From contig NC_133650.1 in NCBI RefSeq assembly GCF_009905375.1, positions 150,022,125-150,086,124 of the forward strand: a DNA stretch of 64,000 bases. Direction: 5' to 3'. The stretch's first letter is position 1; every line of letters begins with the position of its first letter. Below are positions 32,560 through 44,170 of this stretch, piece by piece. The translations under genes and the position numbers were made by a program. The notes under the pieces were generated by a model that saw only the letters and a program-made list of their open reading frames with translations, was not told the origin of the DNA and did no database searches. The stretch comes from Apium graveolens. Its lineage: Eukaryota > Streptophyta > Magnoliopsida > Apiales > Apiaceae.

Positions 32560-33600
32560 GCTTGACGGAGGAAAATGAGTCCATCGAGGATGGAGACTGT
32601 TACAAAGAAACCAACTCCTATGAACCTAACCAAGCACAACATGATGATGCTTAAACACTACACATCGAGAATAATAAAATCTCATCGGAAAGCCCTTTAT
32701 AAAAAAGAACTTAAACAACGATCTTAAGATGCTTTCAATGTATTATCTCCACAACTCCACAGACTAAGAAGACTTCACCCACCTTTTTGACGATAGAATG
32801 TCATTCGAATTCTTGCACCTGAACAATGACCTTCTTGAAGTGCTCAAAGACTCCACATAACTCAAAGTGAATTAAGCCAAGGGGTTTTAAGGTGAATGAC
32901 CTAGTGCTAAGGGAAGCTGCAACTTCAATACCTTAAAAAGTCATCAAAATGTCCCCACCTTGGGAAGGACCTTACAAGGTCAACAAAGGTCTGTAGTTCT
33001 GGAACCTATCGCCTCTCACAATGTTAGGAGCAATTGATGATATCAAGCAGAAACTATCAGAATTTCACATCAGAACTTATATCAACGGATGATGATGACA
33101 TCATCGGATGATGATATCGACGGATAAGGATATCGATGGATGATGATGTCAACAGATGATGTAATCAGTATTTGTCACATCAGTTGATCTTCGATAAGGA
33201 AAAGGAAACAGGAACTCAAGGCGTTGAAGGACTTTATCTTAGAAGCATTGTATAGGTTTCCTTGTTGGTAATATAATAGGATTCCTTATACATTGTGTAG
33301 TTATGCTCTATATAAAGCACATATTAGGTTCATGCTATATACATTGCGACATTGTTATATCTTTCGCATAACCTATTAGCTTTCAAGGATATTTGTTCAT
33401 CCTTTCGAGAGAATACATTTGTAATAAGTTTTTATCAGTTAATATAAAAGCTGTTGATTTTGTTGAAGCTTTGTTGAATTGATTGTATTAACTGTATTCA
33501 CCCCCCTCTACAGTTGATTAAGGGCTTAACACACAACTTGATGGAACTCTAATTACAAATGCATGAAGTACCATTCACCTCAAAAAGTTTAACCAATAAC
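32560..33600 (+). pseudogene. Ty3/gypsy integrase C-terminus, interrupted by a solo LTR
   Basis: Reads RGFKVNDLVLREAATSIP, stop, WEGPYKVN up to 33016, then GTYRLS at the insertion, and LDGTLITNA and HLKKF on the far side (about 33536-33590). This is the end of a plant Ty3/gypsy polyprotein ('GDLVLR ... WEGPYKV ... GTYRL ... LDG ... HLKKFY'), a form common in Tat elements. Several stops and shifts. The part before 32880 is too decayed to assign. Confidence 0.7.
33022..33531 (+). mobile_element. Solo LTR of a Ty1/copia element
   Basis: 510 bp, TGTTAGGAGC...GGCTTAACA, with perfect TSD cacaa at 33017-33021 and 33532-33536. The tail 'attcacccccctctacag' is common in plant copia LTRs. A short array of about 16-bp units (ATCRACGGATRADGAT type) lies at about 33087-33160, and a TATA-like CTATATAAAG at about 33310-33320. 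A solo LTR with intact TSD results from recombination between the two LTRs of one insertion. Confidence 0.9.
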
Positions 33601-34759
33601 AAGTCCTCAACAAAAGACTCCCTTCAAGTTATTAATTTAGGATCCAAGTAAGTTTTCTACTTATGTAATCAAGTTGCTTTCACATTCCAGTCACCTAGCT
33701 AATCTAAAGGTGAAATATGTCGACACTCATTTGTTTCTTTTGTTTCATGAATGAAAAACTATCATGCTCCTTCTTTTAAAGTATTCTTTCAAAGTAAAAA
33801 CAATGTTAATATAAAACTGCATGACAAAATTACATTCAACACTGTCTTAATCCAAGTTCTTATAAAATATTTTCATTTCTCATGGGTAGAAAAATATTTT
33901 GAGCAATATTATATTTTAGATTATTTTCATTTCTTTACAAATACATATAAGTTATATTCTCTATTTATGTCAATCGTTCAACGACCAAGTTCATCTCTAA
34001 GAAGGCAGAACTCCGGAGGAAGAGAATTCCAAAATAAGCATCTACGAAAAATCCTACAAGTAGCTCATTGAGCTCTAGTAGTAAAAAAAGGTGGAAAAAC
34101 AGTCGCCAAATGTAAAATATCGGCTTATGTTTCTGAGCAAAGAAAAATATTTTCTAAAATTAATAGAACCGAAAGAAAAGCAAAAGATAAGTAAATAGAA
34201 TGGCGTTCAATAGACACTTCGATGTGGAAAAGTGCCACTTCCCAACATGCTTGAAGAGCCCGACCCCTATGTGATTCAATAATCTCCCAATAAAGCACCT
34301 TCTATAGACCAGTTCGGTGGCTTCACTGAGTCTTTAGACTTCGTCCACCTCTTCGAGGATCGAACCATCTTTACGGGAATTCAGAAGTTGTGAAGCATCA
34401 GTTCTACTCTGCGTATTTAAAAGAAAAAAGAAAGCCTCATGAAAAACTCTTTAGTGTACTTAAATCATTTCAAAATCGAGATCTTCGAAATACCAAATAT
34501 GATTGAAAAGATAACTATCAATTACTCAAATAGCAAGCGGGGCTAGGTTCATACGTGGTCTCCTCCTTGAAATGGTTTTAAAAAAGAACCCCATATTACT
34601 TCAAAAGACTACAAAAATATTTAAGCATAGTCTAAACTTGTTGGTCTCCATAGTCAAAGAGAAGATAAGTATTATGATCATTCTTCACAATGATAGTATT
34701 GCGGGAACAATAATAAAGTGACATAATTCAAAGGAGGTGGGATCAACACTCATCCTCCT
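33601..34759. other. Region D, non-coding
   Basis: AT-rich. A plus ORF at 33751-34071 (106 codons) has no recognisable domain and biased AT-rich composition; I do not call it a gene. Confidence 0.5.
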
Positions 34760-35005
34760 CTACAATAAACATATATAAACTTCCTCGAACCTCAGAGGGG
34801 TCAAATTCTTAAAGGATGCCCCCACCATGAGGGCGTTTCCCCCAGTCCCCAAGAGGTACGGGACTTCATAAAGCTCAACGTCAGCAGAGTACCGATCATC
34901 ACCATCCTCAAAACGTATTCTTAATATAAACCACCAAGCTTCATGAACCCCAATCAAGCGATAAATACTGTGAGTACCAATTATCTCATTTCTCATCTCG
35001 CCCAA
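34760..35005 (-). pseudogene. Antisense coding-like fragment in region D
   Basis: 81 codons on the minus strand (MGEMRNEIIGTHSIYRL ... EVPYLLGTGGNALMVG ...). It has balanced amino-acid use and a GC content above its surroundings, unlike the random ORFs nearby. It lies opposite to the pol fragment. Tat elements can carry an antisense extra ORF in this position; this may be a remnant. I do not recognise a named family. Confidence 0.35.
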
Positions 35006-35689
35006 TGAGATCTATTAGTTCAAAGCTTGATTTTAAAAGTCTACATCTATTAGTTCAATATATAGTGAACTACGCCACTTGAAATAAATAAAGGAAACAT
35101 GATAAAAAACTACACCAATGAAAAGTAAACTCGCTAATGTTTGTGACAAGGGAGATAAATAAACATGTCAAAAGGATGTTTATCATCTGAGTACCAAACT
35201 ATAAAAGTAATTTGGAATCAATGGAGTCATCCTCCTCACGACTCCTGAAACGGCTCAACTAGCTCAAAGACACTACTCCATTTATCTGAAAGAGCCTGAC
35301 ACAAACCGTCTCAAAGACCTCAATGGCTCACCGACCCCCCAACGATTGAAGTAATATACATCTAAAAAAGTCTTAACCTTAGAAGTTTATTCACAAATAA
35401 TATAATACAATGAATCTTATTTCCAATAATACTTCCATAATAATCTACGGAAAATAAAATGACGAATACATAAAGGGAGCATCGAGGTCTATAGGAACAA
35501 GGGCTCAATGAAAGAATAACCTAAAATCATTCCATGTCAGATTTAATATTCATAACTTTCATCAAACTTATATTTCAAAAGGCTCACTTTGTTGACGTGG
35601 CATCCTCACAAAGCATTAGTCCTCACCAACTTCGTTATTACGTGTTCTATGAGCTCAATCAGTTATATGTTTCTATACCTCTCAAAGTC

Positions 35690-37060
35690 CTCACGAAAAT
35701 CGAATCCACAGCCCAACAACCTCGCGAATAGAGAATCCAAAATCTCCACCAAGAGCGAATCCAAAGTTCTCATGCATCTCGATTGCACCTCATAAAGAAC
35801 AAATTAAAAGACCTCACGAAGAGCGAATTTGAAGAACTCGTGAAGCGCGAATCCAAAGTCCTCACAATAGCGAATCTAAAAACCTCGCGAAAAGAGAATC
35901 CAAAGTCCTCGCCAAGTGCACATCCATAAACACCTCGCCCAAAGCGAATTCAAATTACTCGAGAAGAGCGAATTTAAATTCCTGGCGAAGAGCGAATCCA
36001 AAATCTTCGTAAGTGTGAATCCAAGACCTCATGCAGCTTGAGGACAACTCAATCCCCACTTACCTCAAGCAGTAATCTGGTTAAAAGGTTCTTATGATTC
36101 ATAACTCCATGAAATAGCACTCCTCATGTAATATTAGACCTCTCCAACTTTATTAGTACGTGTTTTGTAAGCTCAATCAATTATATGCTAAAAATGTTTT
36201 GCAAAGGGCAAATCCAAAGACCTCGCAAAATGTAAATCCAAAATCCTCTCCAATAGTGAATCCAAAAACTTACGAAAAACGAATCCAAAGTCCTCGCCAA
36301 GAGCGAATTCAAAAAACTCGTGAAAAGTGAATCCATATTCCTCGCCAATAGCGAATCCAAAAAACTCATGAAAAGTAATTCCAAAGTTCTCTCCAAGAGA
36401 AAATCTAAAAAACTCGCGAAAAGTGAATTCAAAGTCCTCGCCAAGAGTGAATCCAAAAAACTCTCGAAAGCGAATCCAAAGTCGCTAAGAGGAAATCCAA
36501 AGACTTCTTTGGCTTCATTCGACCTCTCTTACAGCGAGTCTAGAAACATCTCTCCAAATTCAAATTCAAAGATCTCGCCAAGAGCGGATCCAAAGACTTC
36601 GATGACTTCCCAAAATACTTTGTCAACTTCATCGACCTCGCCAAGAGTGAATTCGATAGATTTCATCAAATTTATTCAACTTCATTGGACCTCACCTAGA
36701 TCGAACCCAAAAGAATTCACCGAGTTCATTCAGCTTTATTCGACCTTGCCAAGAGAGAATCTAAAAATCTTCGTCAACTTTATTCGGCTACATTCGACTT
36801 CGCCTAGAGCGAGTCTAAAATACCTTGCCAAAAGCGAACTTAAAGACCTCGTCAAGAGGGAATCTAAAGACTTCTTCGGCTTCATTCAACTTCGCCTAAA
36901 GAAAGTCTAAAAACACCTCTCTAAGAGCAAATTTAAACACCTCGCCAAAAGCAAATCCAAAGACTTTACCGGCTTCCTTCGACTCACCTAGAGCAAATCT
37001 AAAATAACTCGCCAAGAGCGAATCCAAAGATCTTGAAGGCACCTCAATCTTCATTGACCT
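35690..37060. repeat. 24/48-bp minisatellite in region D
   Basis: About 1.4 kb built from degenerate 24-bp units like TCCTCGCCAAGAGCGAATCC plus AAAA, often paired into 48-bp units (second half AACTCGCGAAAAGTGAATCC plus AAAG). It is cleanest at 36245-36490 and interspersed with TTC/TTCATTCGACCT segments from 36510 on. The plus ORF 36320-36910 is only a read-through of this array (S/K/E-rich). Confidence 0.88.
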
Positions 37061-38791
37061 CAACCAATAATATGCTCAAGGGCTCCATATGCTCCATAAC
37101 TCCATGAAAAAGCTTAACAAAGCTTCATTTTACTTCACGCACCTCAATGACACCTCAATGTCCAAAGTTCTCAAATACCTCATGGAAATGAGTTCTAAGA
37201 TCTATAAAATACGATAAATGTACATAAGAAAGCTCTTCACAATTACAAATAAGTTCAACTCTCAACAAATTAAAAGAAGGTCAAATCTTCAGTCAATCAC
37301 CTCACAACTTCATCAAGCCAACACGGTCATTACTTTCATCTTCTCATGAAATTACCTCGACAGCTCAACCAGCTCATTCACCTATGACGCAGGCAAGTAA
37401 ATTTCGCAGGACCTCCATTCTTACTTACATTATACATACAGTTTAGCTCAAGGCAAGTTAAAAAATTACAAAATTATCAAGAGGGAATATTCGAAGAGCC
37501 AATTTTATCATTTCCCATCTTCGCCCACAAATCTTCTAGATAAGCTTCAAAGATATCTCCACCTCTGAATGCTTCTCTTTCAAAACTATAAACAACCTCT
37601 TCAGCTCACACAGTTCAACAATAGTTGGGCAATAGGAACAGAGCCCAATTGGTTCAAGGATTTCAAAAGAAACGCAAAAAATATAAATAAATTAACATCT
37701 AGGGACTTCAAGGCCATATTGCATGGTCTCCTGAAAATGTTACTAGAAACATAATTAAATTGAATAGATGAGCTCCCAAATGTAATTATCCTTCTTCAAG
37801 CTTAGAGAGGCGTCTGAATTTGTAGCTTTCAGCTCACGAACCTCATAACGAAGCTTCGAGACCTTAACCATCTTAATTACTTCACCCCGGTTCAAAAATT
37901 TCTCCAACTCATATGGTAAAATGAAGAAAATATGAAGAAAAAAGTACAAAGTAAAAGAAACTGATAGCAACAAGCAAAGGCAAAAATAATACAATTAACT
38001 ATCAAAGTTCAAACTCTGAAAGACCTAAGTTCATGAATCTACAGAAAATCGGCTCCATGGACAACGATAAAATAAAGTTCAAGGTTCAACTGAAAACACT
38101 TAGATTTAAAAAAAGAAAATTACAAAAGCCTTCAAGAGGCATTACCTAGGCTATGTACTCATGCGCCACCATCTTCGAGATGGTTCGAAGAACCATTCCT
38201 TCGGCCAACTTTGTTCTGCAAGTCAATAAGATAAAATTAATAAAAAGTGCACCCCATAACATCTTCATATTTGTAATTACAGATTCACACTTTGTTATCA
38301 AGCTCGAGTTATCAGCTAACAGGTTAAAAGCCTTCTCATCCGTGGCCATCTCCTCGGCTAACAAACTAGAGGAATTTTTCTTATATATAGAATTCAAAGT
38401 CTTTAGCTCACGGACTTTACGACTTATTTTTAAAGTTTCGAAAAAATTAACCACATCAACATGGTTCAACAGCCTCAACAACTTTATTGACAATGGAAGA
38501 ACAAAATGAATGAAAGTCAAAATGAGGTCAACTAAGAACCATATCAACAAAAATAATATCAAAAGAAGAGTATCCCACTAAAATAAACGTAGAAAAAGAA
38601 GACCATCAACATAATTCTTGCACCTCTTAAACCCAATTCCAGCAGATTCAGCAACAACTGCTCGAGAACAAGAACTTAATTCGGTCTTAGAAGCCAAAGC
38701 CACTTCGTTAGAGCTCGGATACGTTAAATACTCCTTGAAATTCTCATTATGGTGAAAATGTGAAGACCCCCACCTCGGCGCCTATTCTTAC
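37061..38791 (-). other. Region D right part with antisense coiled-coil-like fragments
   Basis: Two minus ORFs, 37755-37994 and 38146-38562, share a similar phrase (VRELKATNS and VRELKTLNS); the second continues with MATDEKAFNLLADNSSLITKCESVITNMK, which looks like a coiled coil. They may be parts of one decayed antisense gene of the gypsy-type transposase class seen in region B. Low confidence. Confidence 0.3.
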
Positions 38792-39146
38792 TGTTAGGTA
38801 ATGAATACAACACATAGGGGGGTGAATGTGTTTTAAATAATTTTAATGGCTTTTTAAACTGTTATGAATGGTGAACAAGGTAATCTGTATTATAGACATA
38901 ATATGCTTTAACATAATAATTAAAACATGCACATGAACACACTTATCTTTGAAAACTCACTTATTCAATATTAAAATCAAGCTAGTGTTTTGCTACAAAT
39001 TTCTGGGTTCTTTGTTGATAAAGAAATCAGCTTCTCTCTTGAGAGTTACAAGAATTCATATCTATTTTTGTTACTCCTAAAACAAACCATCCAGTGTTTA
39101 CTTTATAGAACAGTAAACACTGATTATACATAGCATGCAATAGTAT
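38792..39146 (-). repeat. Element G 3' LTR, left part
   Basis: Begins TGTTAGGTAATGAATAC and contains the G-run 'ggggggtgaat', the reverse of the 'attcaccccc' tail common in copia LTRs. It is cut at 39146 by element F. Confidence 0.8.
39142..39146. repeat. Left target-site duplication of element F (agtat)
   Basis: agtat before the F LTR. The same agtat follows the right LTR at 53115-53119. Confidence 0.93.
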
Positions 39147-41186
39147 TGTAACACCCCCAGATCCGGGGTCGGGGATCCGGGTCGTCACGGTCTTTCTTTC
39201 CACAATATCACTTCACTTAATTAATAATAAATAACCTTATGCTGTGACCCCACACTAACACACACCACAACCCGTTATAGTCTCAGAGATGAAATTTAAA
39301 TAAGTACAAGTCTTTGAATCCACAATTTAAAAGTTATTACAACCCGAAATGATTACTTGATAAATTTACAGTTGATTGCCATTATCTGCCATAAGTTATA
39401 ATTATACATAATTGATTCTCAAAAGTAGATGGTCTGATCTACAATAGATCTACCTCTGCAGCTATAGCAGCTACAACATCAACGGGAAGACGCGGGATGC
39501 TTCCCACGCGCTTGCGCTGGGTCTGCTGGAGTCTGGCCATCTTTCCTAACTGTTGTTGTGTGATGAAGAAATAAAGCAAGGGTGAGCAGCAAGCCCACCA
39601 AAATAATATGTATAATGATTTACAATATATGAGCCTACTCATAATACTCATGAAAGTCTTGGTCAAAAGAAATGAACCAAGTTTGATATCTTAATGCGAT
39701 GAAGTCGCAAAATATTCAGTATATATACATATATACTTTTCAAAATATTGGAAGTCCTCTTCCATGCATAATATACACAAAGTCCCAGTGTATAACTGTA
39801 TAAAAAAATATCGTTGCAAGGTGATCTCATATATCTAACCTTGTCTCAACGTTTTTCTGAAAATCTTTGTCATTCATAAGACAATTATTAATTAGATATA
39901 AGTTTAAAAGATGAGGTTACCAAATACCCCAATATACTTATATCTTACCCAATACTACTTGAACTACCACCGTTCAAGTTATAATCAGTTTCAAAAGTTC
40001 ATCACATAGATGAGACTACAAGACAAGATTTGAATAGATTCAATCTTTGAAATATTATTGAATGAAATAAAGTTACGAGATACTTTATTTAGTCTCGATA
40101 TATATATATATCCACATATATATACCTCTTAAACATTTCCTGGAACCTCTGTTATGTAAAGTATGAACAGAGTTTGAAACATCCAATGAATTTTGGAAAG
40201 GAAAAGAATTATGGCATAAACCCGATATCTTGCTGATCAGGCAAAGATACCAATAAGTAACCTTTTCTACTGTAGATGGATGAATTCCTCACCGGTCATC
40301 ACCCTGGCCGCATTAGGACCTCGCGCTAGACCGTTACCCGGCCCCTCACGCGTTGATGGACTGCCACCCAGCCACTTACACAATAATAGACCGTACCCCG
40401 GCCTGTCGCTTATGCCGACTCAATTAGATGGGCTTACTTCCCGAACGTTGGGCAAGTAATCAATTCATTTACCAAAACTGCAACCTCGTTGCGAATATAA
40501 AATACACCACAGAGCTGGATTCCCCAGGTTTTGAGCGAGTATTTAAATCCCCTTAAAAAGGAAGATCTTAAATATAAAAATGAGTTTTGGGATCCGCTCT
40601 GACTTTAAAAATCATTTTGAAGACTCGAAAACACTTTAAAGAGTGTTTGGAGTAAAGCTGATTTAATGAAGTAAATCAGTCCCCAGAATATTTAGAAAAT
40701 GACTTAATATTATTATTTAAATAATATTCCCATAAAGAATAATCTTTATAAAAATAATTGAAGTAGAAGTATTAAAGCTTATACTTGAAACGAGTATTAA
40801 ATAACCAAAGATATAGTTATATGAAAGTATTATCTTTATTTGAATAATCGAAAATAAGTTTGATTATTGACACCTTATTCTTTAATAAAATAAAGAATAT
40901 ACCTCAGCAAATAATCGGAGTCATAGATCCTCAAATGAATATTCAAATAATATTCATTAAATAATATAAACTGAGTCATAAGCCCTCGAAGGAATATTCA
41001 AATAATATTCAATAAATAATATAAAAGAGTCATAAGCCCTCGAATGAATATTCAAATAATATTCAGATAAATAAATAAAAGGGTCATAAGCCCTCGAATG
41101 AATATTCAAATAATATTCAATAAATAATATAAAGTTAAAGTTATCGAATAAACCTTATTCGATTAATAGTTTTGAAAACTATGACC

Positions 41187-41218
<32 letters not shown>

Positions 41219-43349
41219 CCATATCCATATATACAAAATCTACTCGGGATCCTCGACTCCCGGTTTTAGAAAATATTTTCACCTTTGGGTCCCTATACTA
41301 AGGGTATATGCAAGTTACCGCTATCCTCTAGCATAGGTATTATCAACTGAACCAACAGATATATATTTCAAGAATATGAAACAGGCATGCATATATATCA
41401 TATCACATGCTACAATATATCGCAAGAATTTGCTAAATAACCAACATGCATCTATCGCAAGATAATGCATATACAAGTGTATACATCACAACAACAGTAT
41501 AACGGATAGAATACTTGCCTGAGCGACTGGGGGGTTACGAATGGCTCGGGACGAGTCTGGTAACCTATAAACAACAAGTAAGTTGGAATTAAACCAAAGT
41601 CACTTGTAAATCTATACTTTAACTAACTTAGACTCTAACGCTTATTCTGCGCTTACTGATTCTCTTAAGTCACTCGAGTACCCTCGGCTCCACCATTTTT
41701 AATAATTTAACCTTTACGAGTTTTAATGCGATTCCTTCGCGAGTGTCTTACCAACTGCCTAACACACTTACCATAAATGTTTCATACATTAATTAACCCT
41801 TTTTGGTCTTTAACATATGTTTCAAAGTAAGGCGAGGGGAAAAGTTTCGTTCGCGAAACGCCGTTACTTGAAACGGTCGTTTCTCCTAAACCGTGCATCG
41901 GAATCGAACGAACTATATATCAAAACGAAGCTCGTAACATGAGCTATCTAAACATGGCAGTGGTCATAATCTAGCAGGGGGTCCTCGGGTCCTAATGTTA
42001 TGCACAAAACAGTCTAAAGAAAATCGGACGTTACGACGGCTATGTTTACGCGATTACCAATATTTATACCACTCCAATTCTTTACCAATTCACTACAAAC
42101 CACCCAACCATCATCAATACATCAAACACAACTTATATCAAGGCAAAGTCAGTCCATAATCTCAAGGTTTTCCAACTTATTCAACCGCAAACATGATCTA
42201 CTAACCATAACTTAAGATTCATTAACCATTAACCAAGATTCATATCCAAAATCACCACAAATCCAACCAAACTATCTAACATACATGGATCTTGCTATAC
42301 ATACATGGATATTTCTATATATACATTAATCCATCCATAAACTCATCAAAACTCAAAGTTCAAACTATAAGTTAAAGGTGAAAGTTGTTTATACCTCCTT
42401 GAAGCTTCCTAACACAACCCAAGAGCTTTGAATGCCTAAAAGAACCTTGATCCTTGCTTGTATAACCTTAATCTTTCATAAAAATTCAAGAAAACTAAAG
42501 TTATTTCTTGAAGGTTACTATTCACCATCTTCTTCCTTGATTTATTGGAAGAGATTGTGAAGGAATTAGGAGCTTAAACTTATAGCATATCCATATCTAT
42601 GTACAAGGAAGCTTAGATAATTACCTTGTGATTTAACAATGCTTGGAACTTGATTTTTGAAATTCTTGCCCTTGAAAAAGATGAAAAGCCGAGAGCAAGA
42701 TGATGAGAATGAAATGATTTTGTGTTTTTTGATTTGTTTGGCTTAGCTTGGTTGTTTTTTGTTTTGTTTTTGGTTAATTACCTTAATAACCTTATATTTG
42801 TGTGGTTATAAACCAACCACACCTCCTCCTTCCCTATGTCATGCTTACATCACATTGCTATGTCATCCTCCATTCCTTGTCCTCTTCTCATTGGTTGGGT
42901 GACATCACTTCCTCTAATCCCTTTGCTTAACTTCCTAATTGTTTGCCTAATGACCGCTGATCTGTTATACGGTTCGCTTAACTTTCATTTTCGTTTATCG
43001 TTTGAGGGATCATACCCGGGATCTTATTACTTAGGTTCCCTTAACCTTTCTCTATATATTATATTCCTTTTATGATCCTCTCCTATAATCCTTTAATTTA
43101 AATCCTTTTTATCCTGTTACCTTATACTCAATTCTCTCCGTATCTAGTGGATTTCCGGGAAAAATCAAAGTGTTCGGATTTGGATTCTGACGATCTTTAC
43201 ATACACTTATATCCCATATAAAGTACTAATAAAATCTCAGAATATCAATAACAGAACCCCTACATAGTGTGGCATGAAAAGTTTTCTCATTCAGCAAAAA
43301 CACTATTCATAAGGGTTTCAAAAATTTCTCAAAAATTGGGGTTATTACA
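39147..43349 (-). repeat. Element F 3' LTR (left copy), 4203 bp
   Basis: TG...CA. Contains a 4-copy 54-bp repeat (40921-41131), a (TA)n tract near 41185-41220, a GC-rich patch at 40285-40460, and a small minus ORF at 39439-39666 (75 codons) kept open in both LTRs with a single residue difference. Confidence 0.93.
40921..41131. repeat. 54-bp tandem repeat, four copies, in the F LTR
   Basis: Units start at 40921, 40976, 41030 and 41084, each reading TCATAAGCCCTCGAATGAAT followed by an AT-rich part. The same array lies in the other LTR at about 50684-50895. Confidence 0.9.
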
Positions 43350-43362
43350 GTCTCCCCTCCTT
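43350..43362 (-). other. Element F polypurine tract
   Basis: Minus AAGGAGGGGAGAC directly before the 3' LTR. Confidence 0.88.
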
Positions 43363-44170
43363 AAAAGGATTCCGTCCCGGAATCAGATAGAAATAAATAG
43401 GGATACTTTCTTAGTATTGCACTTTCTAACTCTCAAGTCAATTTTCCCACATTGTGGTTCTACCATCAAACTCTGACTAGTTTGATAACCCTTCCCCTAA
43501 GCACTTGTCCCTTTTCGATCTATAACCCTTTCTGGTTGCTCCCTATAGGGTATGCCTGGTCGCATGCCTATGCGCTCATATGCCCTTATTTATCTGGCAT
43601 CCGAATTACATTTTCTTAACATTGATACGTGAAACACGTTACGACCTGCTATATGTTCGGGGTTAGGGCTAGCTCATATGCTAACTTCCCAAACGTCTTA
43701 ATATATCCAAGGGTCCAACAAATTGTAGTCTTAGCTTTCCTTTCTTTCCGAACCTCATCAATCCTTTCCAAGGGGTACCTATAACATTACTAGGTCCCCT
43801 ATTTCATACTCTTTATCCTTTCGTGTCAAATCAACATACTTATCATGTCCATCTTGGGCTACTACCAGCCATCCTCTGATTAGATCTATCATATCCTTGG
43901 TCCTTTGGACTACTGCGGGTCCGAGCATCTTGCGCTCTACAACTTCATCCTAACATAAGGGAGATCGATATTGTCTTCCCTCAAGGATCTCATAAGGCGA
44001 TATCTCAATACTGACATATGATCTATTGTCATAAGAAAACTCAATCCGCGTTATGTGATCATTCAAATTTCTTTCAAGTCTATTGCACAGACTCTCATTA
44101 TAGCTTCTAGATTTATAGCTTTTGCTTCTTAATACCCATTCTTTTCCAGTTCGTAATCGCTACTACCTTC
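43363..44170 (-). pseudogene. Element F integrase C-terminus and chromodomain, decayed
   Basis: In shifting minus frames: MRVCAIDL, EISPYEIL, GPAVVQRTKDMIDLI, EYEIGDLVML (mutated), FGKKGKLRLQFVGPL, NVFHVS, then ERVIDRK and a WRNH-like/ELES...YPYLF end. These are the last integrase and chromodomain blocks of Tekay/Del chromoviruses, in the right order and next to the PPT. Many stops. Confidence 0.7.

Larger units (their letters stand above)
32281..38791 (+). mobile_element. Region D: decayed Ty3/gypsy remnant, probably Tat lineage
   Basis: Plus-strand integrase C-terminus (about 32880-33600) followed by over 5 kb of mostly non-coding DNA with a minisatellite and antisense coding-like pieces. 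Long post-pol regions with tandem repeats and extra, sometimes antisense, ORFs are known for the Tat lineage. Neither LTR is in view: the left side is cut by element C and the right by element G. At 38770-38785 the minus strand has GGCGCCGAGGTGGGGGTC, which resembles the GGCGCC-type PBS of Tat/Athila elements but in the opposite orientation to the pol piece, so D may combine two elements. Confidence 0.5.

Noticed and set aside
33751..34071. 106-codon plus ORF in region D
   Set aside because: AT-driven composition (F, K, N, Y) and no recognisable motif; could not be supported as a gene.
36320..36910. 196-codon plus-strand ORF
   Set aside because: Read-through of the 24/48-bp minisatellite (S, K, E, N-rich, repetitive); units lacking stops explain its length.
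42836..43075. 79-codon plus ORF in the F LTR (also 52601-52840)
   Set aside because: Antisense to the element, hydrophobic AT-rich composition, no domain; present twice only because the LTR is.
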